Assembly: GCF_008830185.1 (NCBI RefSeq)
Contig: NZ_WAGX01000005.1
Span: 806,001-870,000, forward strand
Source: Candidatus Galacturonatibacter soehngenii
Lineage (GTDB): Bacteria > Bacillota > Clostridia > Lachnospirales > Lachnospiraceae
Direction: 5' to 3'
Length of the DNA: 64,000 nucleotides
Under the pieces are notes generated by a model. That model was given only the letters and a program-made list of their open reading frames with translations. It did not search any database and was not told the DNA's origin. Made by a program: the position numbers and the translations under genes. Below, in pieces: positions 8,087-18,176 of this stretch (its first letter is position 1; each line of letters starts with the position of its first letter).

Positions 8087-9374
8087 AAATGAATCTTTTT
8101 AATTTAATGGTAAATGTGGAGCCATTTTCTTCGGTGTCTTCACATTTTATAATACCACCATGTAATTCTATGATTTCTTTTGCAATACTAAGTCCAAGTC
8201 CAAAATGACTTTTTTCATTTCTTGCTTCATCTCCTCGATAAAATCGTTCAAATATGTTTGCTTTTATTTCTTCTTTGATTCCGATCCCATAATCAATTAC
8301 TTGAATATATATATAATTTCTTTTTTCATAGGCGCGTAGTCGTATTTCTTTTCTCTCTTTTGCATTTGCATAAGCCAAAGAATTGTTTATTAATATAGAA
8401 AGCACCTGTGTAAGCCTCTCTTTATCTCCCTCCATCTTAGGTAGGGGCTTTGTTGGAAGGTCTACCACCAATCGATATCCTTGTTCTCTGCATAAGGCCT
8501 CCATACGCTCATAAGTTTCAAGCACTAACGTATCTGCATCGATGATACACTGATGCAGGGACCAATTCTTTGCATCAGTAGATGCAAGTAAAAGCATATC
8601 TTCGATTAGATTGGACATCCTCACACACTCATTTTCAATATTTTTGATAAAGATTGCTTGATTATCTCCATATTTTAATGCAGAAGCACTTGTTTGAAGC
8701 ACTGCTAAAGGAGCCTTTAATTCATGTGATGCTGCTGCGATAAATTCGGTTTGTCGTTTTCTGTTTTCCTCCACAGGTTTTAAAGACTTGCCAACAAACT
8801 TCCAACTTACTACATACAATGCAACTACGCCAAGTCCATACATAATAAATATAACCATTCTGCTACGGATACGGCTAAATTCCATGGGAAAATATTGCAA
8901 AAGTATCACGCTTCTATAACCCTTTTTTTCTTTTATTAAATCAACAGCTCCCAAGTAATTTTTGTTATTCCATTTAATTTTATAGATATCGCTCATTACT
9001 TTATTTGATGTAATGGGAGGCATGGAAGAATTAATCCCATCTTCCATAGCGCGCTCTTTTACCAATTCCACCAAGTCGTTTCGAAGTCCGCTCTGATATC
9101 CGTATCCTTCATAATCAATTGGCTTTCCATTGTCTTCAATATGTATGAGTAAATTGTTATTATTTTCATATTCAGCCAGCCAGACATATTTAATCAAGGA
9201 ATCCGTTTGAAGTTTTGTTTCAATTGCGTATAAATTATTTTGAAAAGTTTCTAGATTGTTTGCGGCTGCTTCTCTTTGAAAACTTATAAAGATAGTTCCT
9301 ATTACTACAGTCAAAATAATTCCCGTTGTAATGGTGTATAAAAGCGTCAATTGCTTTCGTAATGTATTAAACAT
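8085..9374 (-). CDS. Two-component sensor histidine kinase
   Basis: A 429-residue membrane kinase. Two membrane segments (about residues 12-30, LYTITTGIILTVVIGTIFI, and about 170-190, MVIFIMYGLGVVALYVVSW) enclose an extracellular sensor of about 140 residues. The phosphoacceptor H-box is ASHELKAPLAVL (His in the AxHELK motif). The ATP-binding part shows the N-box (SILINNSLAYA), DYGIGI and GLGLSIAKEI. No clear HAMP domain is seen, only a short linker. The ATG at 9374 has GGAGT and lies five bases after the response regulator gene, so they form a pair. The signal is unknown, though an upstream lipoprotein in the same operon may help sense it. Confidence 0.92.
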   Translation of the reverse strand: MFNTLRKQLTLLYTITTGIILTVVIGTIFISFQREAAANNLETFQNNLYAIETKLQTDSLIKYVWLAEYENNNNLLIHIEDNGKPIDYEGYGYQSGLRNDLVELVKERAMEDGINSSMPPITSNKVMSDIYKIKWNNKNYLGAVDLIKEKKGYRSVILLQYFPMEFSRIRSRMVIFIMYGLGVVALYVVSWKFVGKSLKPVEENRKRQTEFIAAASHELKAPLAVLQTSASALKYGDNQAIFIKNIENECVRMSNLIEDMLLLASTDAKNWSLHQCIIDADTLVLETYERMEALCREQGYRLVVDLPTKPLPKMEGDKERLTQVLSILINNSLAYANAKERKEIRLRAYEKRNYIYIQVIDYGIGIKEEIKANIFERFYRGDEARNEKSHFGLGLSIAKEIIELHGGIIKCEDTEENGSTFTIKLKRFI

Positions 9375-9379
9375 AACTT

Positions 9380-10054
9380 TTACTCCATTTCCATACGATA
9401 TCCCACGCCGTGAATCGTCTTGATTTTAACATTGCATTTCACTGAAGCTAACCTTCTTCGAACAAAATAAATATAATTATCCACATTTCCTTCTTCTACA
9501 AAATGATCCATTCCCCAAACCTTTGAAAGTATTTGACTGCGAGATAAAATTTGATTTTTATTTCTCATAAAGAACTCCAAAAGCAGCGCTTCCTTCTTTG
9601 ATAAGGAAACTTGATTTTCTTGATTCGTAAGTGTATGTAACTGCACATCTAACACAAGGCTTCCAAGCGTAATCTTTTCTACCTCTGTTATTCTTGCCGG
9701 TCGCCTTAGCAGCGCACGAATTCTTGCTAATAATTCCTCCATAGCAAATGGTTTAATCAAATAATCATCCGCTCCTGCATCTAAACCATCGATTCTATCA
9801 TTAATTCCATTCAGTGCTGTTACCATAATAACAGGTACTACAATACCTAAACCTCGTGCATGTTCCACTAATGTCAATCCATCTACTTGCGGAAGCATAC
9901 GGTCTAAAATAATCACGTCATAGATACCTTGTCTAAAATAGTAATCCGCTTCATCTCCCCGATAGCAAGTATCTGCCTCATATCCTTCTTGTCTTAAATG
10001 ATAAGCCATTGTATCACATAATTCTTTGTCATCTTCAATAATTAATACTCGCAT
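9380..10054 (-). CDS. OmpR-family response regulator
   Basis: The receiver domain (1-115) has the acidic pocket IIEDD, the phosphorylated Asp in VIILDRMLP, the conserved Thr in VIMVTAL and Lys in YLIKPF. A C-terminal winged helix follows (about 125-222, LSKKEALLLEFFMRN, YFVRRRL, IHGVGYRME). The start at ATG 10054 (224 residues) is preferred because AAAGGG lies nine bases upstream; the ATG at 10063 directly abuts that site. It is co-transcribed with the kinase downstream and a lipoprotein gene upstream. Confidence 0.93.
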   Translation of the reverse strand: MRVLIIEDDKELCDTMAYHLRQEGYEADTCYRGDEADYYFRQGIYDVIILDRMLPQVDGLTLVEHARGLGIVVPVIMVTALNGINDRIDGLDAGADDYLIKPFAMEELLARIRALLRRPARITEVEKITLGSLVLDVQLHTLTNQENQVSLSKKEALLLEFFMRNKNQILSRSQILSKVWGMDHFVEEGNVDNYIYFVRRRLASVKCNVKIKTIHGVGYRMEME

Positions 10055-10087
10055 ACGACACATCCCTTTCTAATCCATTAAATACCT

Positions 10088-10567
10088 TTAGGAGCCTGCA
10101 ATTTGTTCTCCAAAGCTATCTGAAAGTATGTCTAATATAGTTTCATCATTACCTAAGTATAGAATCATAATATTTTGAATCTTATAAAAATGAGGGTTGT
10201 CAATCCAATCAATCGTAGTTGTCATGCCCTCATCTCCCTCTGACTTTGTATAAGAAAATCCATCCAAACTTATTCGCTTAGCATCTTCAATTGCCTTATC
10301 GGATGATTCGTAAATATATACTTGCATGTTTTCACTATCATTTAAGGTTATATTTACTCTTTCCCCTTCTAAAATACTTTTATTTGCATCTTCATAAGAA
10401 AAAGTATTATCACTTTGTTCAAACATTTCTTTCATTTCTTCTAAAAAATCATCTTTACTGATTGCAATTGAACTTTCCAAAGATACACTCTCCTCGGCTT
10501 GATTTGCAGCTTTACACCCCATCAGCATGAGTACCACACAAAAAATAACCATACCTTTTTTATACAT
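10088..10567 (-). CDS. Putative lipoprotein upstream of the two-component pair
   Basis: The start is ATG 10567 behind GGGAGGAG, giving 159 residues. A short signal peptide ends in a lipobox (LMLMGC), so an outer-surface lipoprotein is expected. The mature part is acidic with no recognised domain (SKDDFLEEMKEMFEQ, DNPHFYKIQNIMILYLGND). It is 33 bases upstream of the response regulator and in the same direction, so it may be a sensory accessory or target of that system. I do not recognise the family. Confidence 0.7.
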   Translation of the reverse strand: MYKKGMVIFCVVLMLMGCKAANQAEESVSLESSIAISKDDFLEEMKEMFEQSDNTFSYEDANKSILEGERVNITLNDSENMQVYIYESSDKAIEDAKRISLDGFSYTKSEGDEGMTTTIDWIDNPHFYKIQNIMILYLGNDETILDILSDSFGEQIAGS

Positions 10568-10700
10568 ATTAACTCCTCCCAATTTATCCTGTTTGATTCT
10601 TGTTGATTCCTTATTTACATAATAGTATTATCAATACCGTTTCATGTCCACTTACGTTTTTCTTAAGTCATTTCATCTTTTTGTTGTAGACTTTAATTAC

Positions 10701-10738
10701 AAAAAGGACAGGAACCACACAAAGCTGGTTCTGCCCTT
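10701..10738 (-). terminator. Terminator after the 10750 lipoprotein gene
   Basis: On the minus strand AAGGGCAGAACCA and TGGTTCCTGTCCTT pair with minor bulges around an eight-base loop, followed by a run of T. It separates this gene from the two-component operon downstream. Confidence 0.65.
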
Positions 10739-10749
10739 GCTATTTTCTA

Positions 10750-11547
10750 TTACTTAGAATTAGTGTTGGTATTTTGCGCAGATTCATATATCCTTAGCAC
10801 TCCATAGTATTTGCTAATTGTACTTTGATCTCTCACATCTTTACCTACATCTTCAATTCCATAACGAAGCAAAAAATAATCCATATCATGCAATAACTTA
10901 TAAATTTTTACAATTTCATTTACATCATGGTTTTCTTTTACCTTTGTTAAAGAATCTTTAATTGTAAAAAGGTCTGCTTTTAAATCCTCATTATTGATAG
11001 TTAAACTCAATTCATCAATTAATTCGATATAACTATCTGCATTTTTCTCATTCTCAACCATTACTGGTTTTCCATATGTTTGCTCGTACTCTTCTTTCGT
11101 AAGCCCAGACTCTTCTTGTGAAACTTCAGTAGGCTCAAATGCCCAACCTATTTGAATCTCTCCAACTTTGTCCACATAATTCCATATGAGGTCTTTTGGA
11201 TCGGATAAGCGTTTCCACAAATCATTGTAAAAAATACTATTTTCTAAATCCATGTTTGATGTTTTTACTAGGTCAGTTAAGCTTTTTCTCTGCTCTGTTG
11301 TCATACCCTCTAATGCTATCTCTCGCATACGTAGCACGGTTTCTTTGTCTGGAACGTATCTATTTTCCTTCGAAGATTTCTTTTTTATCTCTTCCTTTGA
11401 ATCATCTGTAGACTGCGTTTGCGTTTCTTTTGTTCTATCTTCATTTGTTGCTTGGTTCTTTGACTCCTTATTGCACGCAGTAAGAAGTAGAACACTGATA
11501 AGTACTAAGATTGCATTGATACATAATCTTCTCTGTTTATTTTTCAT
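10750..11547 (-). CDS. Hypothetical lipoprotein
   Basis: The start is ATG 11547, seven bases after GGAGG, giving 265 residues. The signal peptide ends in a lipobox (VLLLTAC). A Ser/Thr/Lys/Glu-rich linker (about 25-65) follows, and then a mostly helical domain with no recognised motif (YVDKVGEIQIGWAFEP, EVSQEESGLTKEEYEQTYG). A terminator follows it and another gene lies upstream with a 54-base gap, so it may be a single transcript or share the MFS promoter. Function unknown. Confidence 0.65.
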   Translation of the reverse strand: MKNKQRRLCINAILVLISVLLLTACNKESKNQATNEDRTKETQTQSTDDSKEEIKKKSSKENRYVPDKETVLRMREIALEGMTTEQRKSLTDLVKTSNMDLENSIFYNDLWKRLSDPKDLIWNYVDKVGEIQIGWAFEPTEVSQEESGLTKEEYEQTYGKPVMVENEKNADSYIELIDELSLTINNEDLKADLFTIKDSLTKVKENHDVNEIVKIYKLLHDMDYFLLRYGIEDVGKDVRDQSTISKYYGVLRIYESAQNTNTNSK

Positions 11548-11601
11548 CTTTCCTCCGTCCATGCTTATCTTTTGATACTATTATGTGTAATTCCTTAAAT
11601 C

Positions 11602-12768
11602 TTATAACTTATATTTTTTCCCCAATAAAACAATAGTCATTACGCTATTAAGAAACAACAAGATAGCATTTACATAAAACGGAATATGATGACCATAACC
11701 ATCATATAACCATCCTCCTAATAACGGCCCAATAATTGCACCTAAACTGGACACAAAAAAGTATGTACCATAAGCAGAACCACGTGTTTTCTCATCTACT
11801 ATGTCCGCCACTAACGCTTCTTCTGCTGGAGATGCCAAGACTAGTCCTATAGATTCCAATACCCATAATATAACTAATAATCTAATATCATTGCATCGAG
11901 AGAATCCTAATGATATTATTCCAGCGCATAATAATCCTACAACCATTGGAATAACTCTTCCTACCTTATCACTAATACCTCCTAGTTTTGAGGGTAAAAA
12001 TGCATATACATAAGCAGCTGGAGTAAATGCCAATCCTAATACAAAAATATTACTAGTAAACCTATCTTGTAAGTAAATCATTAATACTGGACTTAACATT
12101 GATGTTGATAAAGATGTTATAAATACTATGCTTAATAATTTGTAAAAATAGATATTATAATTATTTTTATTTTGAATAATTGTCCTTTCATTTTGTTTGA
12201 CCGAAGTTTCAGGTATTTTTTTATATGCAATATACGCTGCTAATAAAGCTAATATAGCATACCCTTTAAATAAAATACTCCATCCTTCTAGTATAGAAAA
12301 ATTACTTAAAATAATAAAACCTATAATTGCTCCACATAATGCCCCTTTTGAGCTTGCCCCATCTACTTGTCCAATTGTTTTACCTTTATTTTCATTATCA
12401 GCAATATCTGCCGCTATAGAATATGATGTAATCCACATCATTGAAGCTCCTATAGCTTGAATTAACCTGCTTAAATATAGTAATAGTATATTAGTTGAAT
12501 ATGAAAATAAAATCATAGAAATAGCGTAAAATATAAATGAAGACACAAAAAAACATTTTCTTCCATACTTGTCTATCGCTCTTCCTATTATTGGCCTTAA
12601 TAGTAATGATATAATGCTAAAAACAGAAAATAGACCTCCTATCGATACTCCACTCCCACCAATATTCTTTGAATAGATAGGCAAAATAAATGATAAAAAT
12701 CCAAAAGCAAATGACCCCAAAAATAAAACTATTTTGAGGTTTTTCTTAACGTTAAAATAATTTTCCAT
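11602..12768 (-). CDS. MFS transporter (drug or sugar efflux type)
   Basis: 388 residues with about twelve hydrophobic segments. The major-facilitator signature between helices 2 and 3 is present (GRAIDKYGRKCFFV), with a second half copy (GGISDKVGRVIPMV). Helix 4 contains the LYLSRLIQAIGASM pattern common in drug antiporters. The ATG at 12768 has GGAGG six bases upstream. The gene is richer in A+T than its housekeeping neighbours and is isolated, so it may have been acquired. The substrate is not predictable. Confidence 0.85.
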   Translation of the reverse strand: MENYFNVKKNLKIVLFLGSFAFGFLSFILPIYSKNIGGSGVSIGGLFSVFSIISLLLRPIIGRAIDKYGRKCFFVSSFIFYAISMILFSYSTNILLLYLSRLIQAIGASMMWITSYSIAADIADNENKGKTIGQVDGASSKGALCGAIIGFIILSNFSILEGWSILFKGYAILALLAAYIAYKKIPETSVKQNERTIIQNKNNYNIYFYKLLSIVFITSLSTSMLSPVLMIYLQDRFTSNIFVLGLAFTPAAYVYAFLPSKLGGISDKVGRVIPMVVGLLCAGIISLGFSRCNDIRLLVILWVLESIGLVLASPAEEALVADIVDEKTRGSAYGTYFFVSSLGAIIGPLLGGWLYDGYGHHIPFYVNAILLFLNSVMTIVLLGKKYKL

Positions 12769-12930
12769 GTACCCTCCATATAATTTTATATAACAGCCCT
12801 CAATGATAAAAACTAATTATAATTTACTTTTATCATTTTTATATTAACATATTATTTTATCAAGTCAATTCATCAAATCCTATAATAATAGTAACGTAGT
12901 TCTTGTGAAGGCACAACTATAAGAAATAGA

Positions 12931-12967
12931 AAAAATCGTTCTACCTTTACCGCTGTAGAACGATTTT
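12931..12967 (-). terminator. Terminator of the rho-prfA block
   Basis: AAAATCGTTCTAC and GTAGAACGATTTT form a perfect 13-base stem with a ten-base loop. On the minus strand it is followed by TTTTTT, 37 bases after the prfA stop. Confidence 0.85.
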
Positions 12968-13003
12968 CAATCATGTTTATCTTATTTTATAACTACACAT
13001 GCT

Positions 13004-14080
13004 TTACGCTTCCTCATTCAAGTTAGCCAACTTCGCTGCCTGATCCGCCGCTATCAAACTATCGATTACTTCATACAAATCTCCATCCATAACAGCATCT
13101 AATCTGTGAAGTGTTAATTTGATTCTATGATCTGTTAGACGTCCTTGTGGAAAGTTATACGTTCTAATCTTTTCTGAACGATCTCCTGTTCCTACCTGAC
13201 TTCTTCTTGCTTCTGCCTCTGCATCATTTTTCTTTTGAAGCTCTAATTCATAGAGTCTGGAACGAAGCACCTTTAATGCTTTATCCTTATTCTTTAACTG
13301 TGACTTTTCATCCTGGCAAGAGATTACGATACCAGTTGGAATATGTGTCAAACGAACTGCGGAATCCGTTGTATTAACGCACTGTCCACCATTTCCTGAT
13401 GCTCGGAATACATCAAACTTACAATCATTCATGTTCAGTTCAAAATCCACTTCCTCTGCTTCTGGCATAATGGCTACCGTAATGGTAGAAGTATGGATAC
13501 GACCGCCAGATTCGGTTTCTGGTACACGTTGTACACGATGAACGCCACTTTCGTATTTTAATTTAGAATAAGCACCCTGTCCATTGATCATAAAGATTAC
13601 TTCTTTAAAACCACCAATTCCATTTTCATTCAAACTCATCATTTCCGTCTTCCAACGGTTTCGTTCTGCAAATCTTACATAAAGACGATACACCTCTGCC
13701 GCAAATAATGCCGCTTCATCTCCACCTGCTCCTGCACGTATTTCAACAATAACGTTCTTCTCATCATTAGGGTCTTTTGGTAATAAGAGAATCTTAAGCT
13801 CTTGCTCTAATTCTTCAATGCGAGCCTTAGAATCATTTAATTCTTCTTTGGCTAGCTCTCGCATTTCTTCATCACTTTCTTCCTCTAACATAAGCAAGCT
13901 ATCTTCCACACTTTGTTTTGCGGCTTTATATTCTTTATATGCCTCCACAATCGGAGTCAAATCACTTTGTTCCTTCATTAGCTTACGAAAGCGTTTTTGA
14001 TCCTCCGCTACATTAGGCTCATTCAGTTCACTCATAATTTCTTCATAACGAATCAGCAGATCTTCTAATCTATCAAACAT
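13004..14080 (-). CDS. prfA: Peptide chain release factor 1
   Basis: 358 residues, the normal length of RF1, which recognises UAA and UAG and triggers peptide release at the ribosome. The peptidyl-tRNA hydrolysis motif GGQ lies in [20 protein letters not shown]; the NTTDSAVR form distinguishes RF1 from RF2 (NKTESAVR). The C-terminal region [19 protein letters not shown] is also typical. The ATG at 14080 has GGAGG. Its modifying methyltransferase prmC is immediately upstream in the same operon. A terminator follows at 12931-12967. Confidence 0.97.
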   Translation of the reverse strand: MFDRLEDLLIRYEEIMSELNEPNVAEDQKRFRKLMKEQSDLTPIVEAYKEYKAAKQSVEDSLLMLEEESDEEMRELAKEELNDSKARIEELEQELKILLLPKDPNDEKNVIVEIRAGAGGDEAALFAAEVYRLYVRFAERNRWKTEMMSLNENGIGGFKEVIFMINGQGAYSKLKYESGVHRVQRVPETESGGRIHTSTITVAIMPEAEEVDFELNMNDCKFDVFRASGNGGQCVNTTDSAVRLTHIPTGIVISCQDEKSQLKNKDKALKVLRSRLYELELQKKNDAEAEARRSQVGTGDRSEKIRTYNFPQGRLTDHRIKLTLHRLDAVMDGDLYEVIDSLIAADQAAKLANLNEEA

Positions 14081-14177
14081 CTTTATTCCTCCATGACATT
14101 AACTAATCTATTATAATCCAGCCGTACTATGACGGGTAAATTCAAATTCCATTCTTCTATCACAACCACTTGCTTCG

Positions 14178-15005
14178 CTAAGTGTTTCCAATCACGACTC
14201 GGTCAAGTCCAGCCAAATCTTTTATTACTACTACATTATGGAATCCGGACTCTTTCATTAAGGAAGAGACATCCTCACCCTGATCGAAGCCAATTTCAAA
14301 ACATAGAAATCCCCTTGCATTTAAATGCCTCTTAGCTTTACTTATGATTTCTTTATAGAAGAACAGGCCGTCTACACTGCCATCTAGCGCAATAAGCGGT
14401 TCATGTTCTTTTACCTCCGCCATTAAGCTATCTACTACTGCAGTTTTAATATAGGGAGGATTCGAAACAATTATGTCAAATGTATCATTAATTTCTTGAA
14501 ACAAATCACTTTGTATAAAGGTAACTGGTGCGTCCAAATTCTTGGCATTTTGTCTTGCAACTGCAAGTGCCTTTTCTGATATATCACTTGCAAATGCTTG
14601 AATGCTAGGTTTCTCATGTTTTAAACTTATAATAATGCAGCCTGAACCCGTACACATGTCAAGAATCGTCATATCTTTTCTCACACGCTTTAATACCTCT
14701 TCTACTAAGATTTCTGTATCTTGTCTTGGAATTAAAACATGTTCATTTACACAAAAGGTCAGTCCCATAAACTCTTGTTGTTTCGTAATATGCTGAAGCG
14801 GAATATGTTCTCCTCTTTGCTTTAGGTATGTTATATAAAGTTGTTCCTTTTCTGGTTCCATCTGCTCTTTTTGATGTAAGAAAAAATAGCTTCGATCCGC
14901 TTTGATCACATACTCCAGTAGATACCAAGCGTCTATATGACTGTCTAAGATATGTCTGGATTCTAAATATTTTTTTCCATATTCCAAGGCTTCTTGTAAA
15001 GTCAT
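14178..15005 (-). CDS. prmC: Release factor glutamine methyltransferase
   Basis: 275 residues. It methylates the Gln of the GGQ motif of release factors using S-adenosylmethionine. The SAM-binding motif is ILDMCTGSGCIIISL and the catalytic motif is IIVSNPPYIKT. The N-terminal helical part docks onto the release factor. The start at ATG 15005 has an AGGAG site. It sits between the DUF1385 gene and prfA, the order common in Clostridia. Confidence 0.96.
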   Translation of the reverse strand: MTLQEALEYGKKYLESRHILDSHIDAWYLLEYVIKADRSYFFLHQKEQMEPEKEQLYITYLKQRGEHIPLQHITKQQEFMGLTFCVNEHVLIPRQDTEILVEEVLKRVRKDMTILDMCTGSGCIIISLKHEKPSIQAFASDISEKALAVARQNAKNLDAPVTFIQSDLFQEINDTFDIIVSNPPYIKTAVVDSLMAEVKEHEPLIALDGSVDGLFFYKEIISKAKRHLNARGFLCFEIGFDQGEDVSSLMKESGFHNVVVIKDLAGLDRVVIGNT

Positions 15006-15018
15006 CTTAGGCTCCTAT

Positions 15019-15972
15019 CTATTCGGTAATTGGTTGGGCGTTTTTCTCTTTCGTATCATCTTCGATATAAGCTCTCCAGTCAAATACTGCTTCTACGGAA
15101 GCAATCGCAACCTCTATCATATCATCATCTGGCTCTCTTGTTGTTAAATTCTGAAGCCATAATCCTGGTTTACTTAATACCTCTATTATTTTATTTTCAC
15201 TTCTACCTGCAAGCCTAATAAACTCATAGGACACACCTGCAATTACAGGAATCAATAATATTCTTACCAGAACTCTTAGAACAGGTGAATCGACACGAAT
15301 AAATAGAAAGAAAATAATACTAATAACAATAACGATTAATAAAAAACTAGTTCCACAACGTTTATGTTGCTTTGAACTCTTTCTTACATTCTCTACATTT
15401 AATTCAAGTCCGTGTTCAATACAATTAATACATTTATGCTCTGCTCCATGATACATAAATACCCTTTGTATATCCTTCATAAAAGAAATAAGAAAGATAT
15501 ATCCCATAAAGATTACAAGACGCAATACACCTTCTATGGCAGCAATTGCCATATCTGATAAGAACATGTTCTTAAACAAACTTGATATATAATAAGGTAA
15601 TAACATAAATAAAGCCACAGCAATTACAATAGAAAAACATACCGTAAGGCTCATTACAAACTTTTCCGCTTTATCCTTGAATATCTTTTCAATTAGTTTA
15701 TCCGCTTTACTTGGCTTAACTTCTTCCTCTTCAAAAAAGCTAGCAGAAAAAGTAAGAGACTTCATACCCAGTACCATTGAATCGATAAAGTTAAATACAC
15801 CTCTTACAATTGGTATTTTAGATATATTTTTATTTTTTATAATACTTTGAAATTCATTTGTTGATACTTCTATTGTTTGATCTGCTTTTCTAACCGCAAC
15901 TGCATACTTGTCGGCATTCTTCATCATAACGCCTTCCATAACAGCCTGACCGCCAATTCCAGATGGTTTCAT
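15019..15972 (-). CDS. DUF1385 family membrane protein (YqhQ-like)
   Basis: 317 residues. The N-terminus carries the family signature GIGGQAVMEGVMM. About four hydrophobic segments lie between residues 100 and 255, and a conserved YHGAEHKCINCIEHG motif sits at about 175 (His/Cys-rich, possibly metal-binding). ATG 15972 has GGAGG. It lies 13 bases upstream of prmC in the conserved rho-rpmE-DUF1385-prmC-prfA block. Its biochemical role is not established. Confidence 0.9.
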   Translation of the reverse strand: MKPSGIGGQAVMEGVMMKNADKYAVAVRKADQTIEVSTNEFQSIIKNKNISKIPIVRGVFNFIDSMVLGMKSLTFSASFFEEEEVKPSKADKLIEKIFKDKAEKFVMSLTVCFSIVIAVALFMLLPYYISSLFKNMFLSDMAIAAIEGVLRLVIFMGYIFLISFMKDIQRVFMYHGAEHKCINCIEHGLELNVENVRKSSKQHKRCGTSFLLIVIVISIIFFLFIRVDSPVLRVLVRILLIPVIAGVSYEFIRLAGRSENKIIEVLSKPGLWLQNLTTREPDDDMIEVAIASVEAVFDWRAYIEDDTKEKNAQPITE

Positions 15973-16045
15973 TTAATCCTCCTTTACCTTGCACTTTGTG
16001 TAGGGATTTGTATAAGAATGAAATGCTTTACAACTTAATATGATA

Positions 16046-16078
16046 CAAAAAAGGCTGAGATTCATCAACCCCAACCTT
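16046..16078 (-). terminator. Terminator after rpmE
   Basis: On the minus strand AAGGTTGGGGTT pairs with AATCTCAGCCTT (some G-T pairs) around GATG, followed by TTTTTT. It lies between the rpmE stop and the DUF1385 gene, so it may attenuate read-through. Confidence 0.55.
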
Positions 16079-16091
16079 ACCTGCTCAAATA

Positions 16092-16301
16092 CTATTTGCT
16101 TTCGTTCATACCATACTTACGATTGAACTTATCAATACGTCCACGAGCTGCAGCAGCTTTCTGCTGGCCTGTATAGAATGGATGACATTTTGAACAAATT
16201 TCAACGTGAATGTCCTTCTTAGTTGAACCAGTTACAAAAGTGTTACCACAGTTACATGTAACTTCTGCCTGATTATATTCTGGATGTATTCCTTCTCTCA
16301 T
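16092..16301 (-). CDS. rpmE: 50S ribosomal protein L31
   Basis: 69 residues from ATG 16301, which has AGAGGTG seven bases upstream. It begins MREGIHPEY and has the zinc-binding cysteines of the C+ type (CNCGNTF and [11 protein letters not shown]). The length matches zinc-containing L31. It follows rho directly, as in many Firmicutes. Confidence 0.96.
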   Translation of the reverse strand: MREGIHPEYNQAEVTCNCGNTFVTGSTKKDIHVEICSKCHPFYTGQQKAAAARGRIDKFNRKYGMNESK

Positions 16302-16409
16302 TGATTTCACCTCTTTATAAATAATCATATAAAAACCGACACAGTCGATCTCATTTCTCATAAACAGCTTATTCATTGTAACATATGTTATAAGCCATTG
16401 CAAGCACTT

Positions 16410-17807
16410 TTAATTTAATTTTGTTTTCTTTACCATTTGCACAAATTCATCATTATTCTGTGTTTTTACAAATAAATCAAGAATTTTTTCAACCGCATCA
16501 TCTGAGCGCATGCCATTTAAAGCTCGTCTCATAATATAAACTGCTTCCTGTTCTTCCTTATTAAGAAGAAGGTCTTCGCGTCTTGTTCCTGATTTTGGAA
16601 TATCAATTGCTGGAAAGACTCTCTTTTCAGAAAGCTTACGGTCTAATACAAGTTCCATATTACCTGTACCCTTGAATTCTTCGTAAACTACATCATCCAT
16701 CTTACTTCCTGTATCCACTAATGCTGTTGCAAGAATGGTAAGACTTCCACCTTCTCGCATATTTCTTGCCGCACCAAAGAAACGTTTTGGCATATGTAAC
16801 GCTGCTGGGTCTAAACCACCTGATAATGTTCTTCCACTTGGCGGAACCGTTAGATTATATGCTCTTGCAAGTCTTGTAATACTGTCTAGTAGGATTACAA
16901 CATCTTTTTTATGTTCCACTAATCTTTTTGCTCTTTCTAGTACCATTTCAGAAACTCTCTTATGGTGTTCAGGAAGTTCATCAAAAGTAGAATAAATTAC
17001 TTCTACGTTCTTTCCTTCGATTGATTCTTTGATATCAGTAACTTCTTCTGGACGTTCATCAATCAAAAGAATAATCATATGCATATTTTTATTATTAGAA
17101 AGTATTGATTTGGCAACTTGTTTTAATAAAGTTGTCTTACCTGCCTTTGGCGGAGATACAATCATACCTCTTTGTCCTTTACCAACAGGTGATATCAAAT
17201 CTACTATTCTCATTGCAGTTCCATTTGGAGTTGTCTCAAGTTTTAATCTTTGATTTGGGAAAATTGGAGTCATGTCCTCAAAATTTCCACGTTTGGAAGC
17301 TTCTGACGGATGAAAACCATTGATAGATTTAACAAATAATAATGCGCTGAATTTTTCTGCCTGAGTTTTTACCCTTGTATTACCCTCAACGATATCGCCT
17401 GTCTTTAAGCTGAAACGCCTAATTTGAGAAGGTGATACATATACATCATTTTCTCCTGGAAGATAGTTTGCACATCGTATAAAACCATATCCATCTGGAA
17501 GTACCTCTAAGATACCCTTGGCTAAAATCCCACTGTCTAGCTTATCCATTTCTGTTTCAGCCGTCTTTGTCTCGGATTTGTTTTCCGCTTTACTATTTTC
17601 TGTCTTATTGCTTTCTTTTTTAGTACTTTCTGTCTTAACTTCTGTTTCTTCTGTTGTCACGCTTTGCTGTGTTGCTTCTTTTTCATCTTCTCTTAGCATC
17701 GCATCAACTAATTCACTTTTTTTCATCGTTGAAATGTTTTTGATCCCTCTTGCCTTTGCTACATCTCTTAATGCAACTACTGACAATGATTCATATTTTT
17801 CTCTCAT
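16410..17807 (-). CDS. rho: Transcription termination factor Rho
   Basis: 465 residues from ATG 17807, preceded by AGAAGGAG; an ATG at 17837 with a poorer site would add ten residues. The N-terminal SAP-like helix region ([14 protein letters not shown]) is followed by a low-complexity Glu/Lys/Thr/Ser linker (about 40-95). The cold-shock-type RNA-binding domain comes next ([19 protein letters not shown]). The ATPase has Walker [13 protein letters not shown], Walker [17 protein letters not shown] and the Q/R-loop region [10 protein letters not shown]. It acts as a hexameric RNA helicase ending transcripts. The inserted linker makes it longer than the E. coli protein (419 residues). Confidence 0.97.
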   Translation of the reverse strand: MREKYESLSVVALRDVAKARGIKNISTMKKSELVDAMLREDEKEATQQSVTTEETEVKTESTKKESNKTENSKAENKSETKTAETEMDKLDSGILAKGILEVLPDGYGFIRCANYLPGENDVYVSPSQIRRFSLKTGDIVEGNTRVKTQAEKFSALLFVKSINGFHPSEASKRGNFEDMTPIFPNQRLKLETTPNGTAMRIVDLISPVGKGQRGMIVSPPKAGKTTLLKQVAKSILSNNKNMHMIILLIDERPEEVTDIKESIEGKNVEVIYSTFDELPEHHKRVSEMVLERAKRLVEHKKDVVILLDSITRLARAYNLTVPPSGRTLSGGLDPAALHMPKRFFGAARNMREGGSLTILATALVDTGSKMDDVVYEEFKGTGNMELVLDRKLSEKRVFPAIDIPKSGTRREDLLLNKEEQEAVYIMRRALNGMRSDDAVEKILDLFVKTQNNDEFVQMVKKTKLN

Positions 17808-18040
17808 AGAATCTCCTTCTTTTGAGTTTTTACTCATACTGTACCCCCAATATATTCAATTCATATTTTTGTAATTGTTTTGGTTGGATTTTTATATCAG
17901 AATTGATGATGATTTAGTTACAATATTAACATTATACACCAAACCCCAAAAAATAGAAACAAAATTTTTCACTAAATTTATAATTTTAATACTTTTCATC
18001 AAACTATTACATTTTTCTTAACAAAACAGTAAAATAAAAT

Positions 18041-18147
18041 CGTGACTATTCAGTTTTCACCCTTTTATTGACGCATTCAATTAAATCAATTGTGTAAAAG
18101 GTGATAAAAATTGATAGTTATCAATTTCTATTCACTGAATAGTTACG
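18041..18147. repeat. Folded palindromic element (MITE-like or structured RNA) in the rho upstream gap
   Basis: In the 369-base gap between the SSB-like gene and rho, CGTGACTATTCAG (18041-18053) pairs with CTGAATAGTTACG (18135-18147) with one mismatch. Inside it, CACCCTTTTA (18058-18067) pairs with TAAAAGGTG (18095-18103) with a bulge, CAATT pairs with AATTG within that loop, and AAATTGAT-AGTT-ATCAATTT forms a second hairpin (18108-18127). CTATTCA-C-TGAATAG (18128-18142) is an alternative local hairpin competing with the outer stem. The rest of the gap is AT-rich without a gene. Confidence 0.5.
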
Positions 18148-18176
18148 AATTTATAAAAGTAACCATATACAACTTA

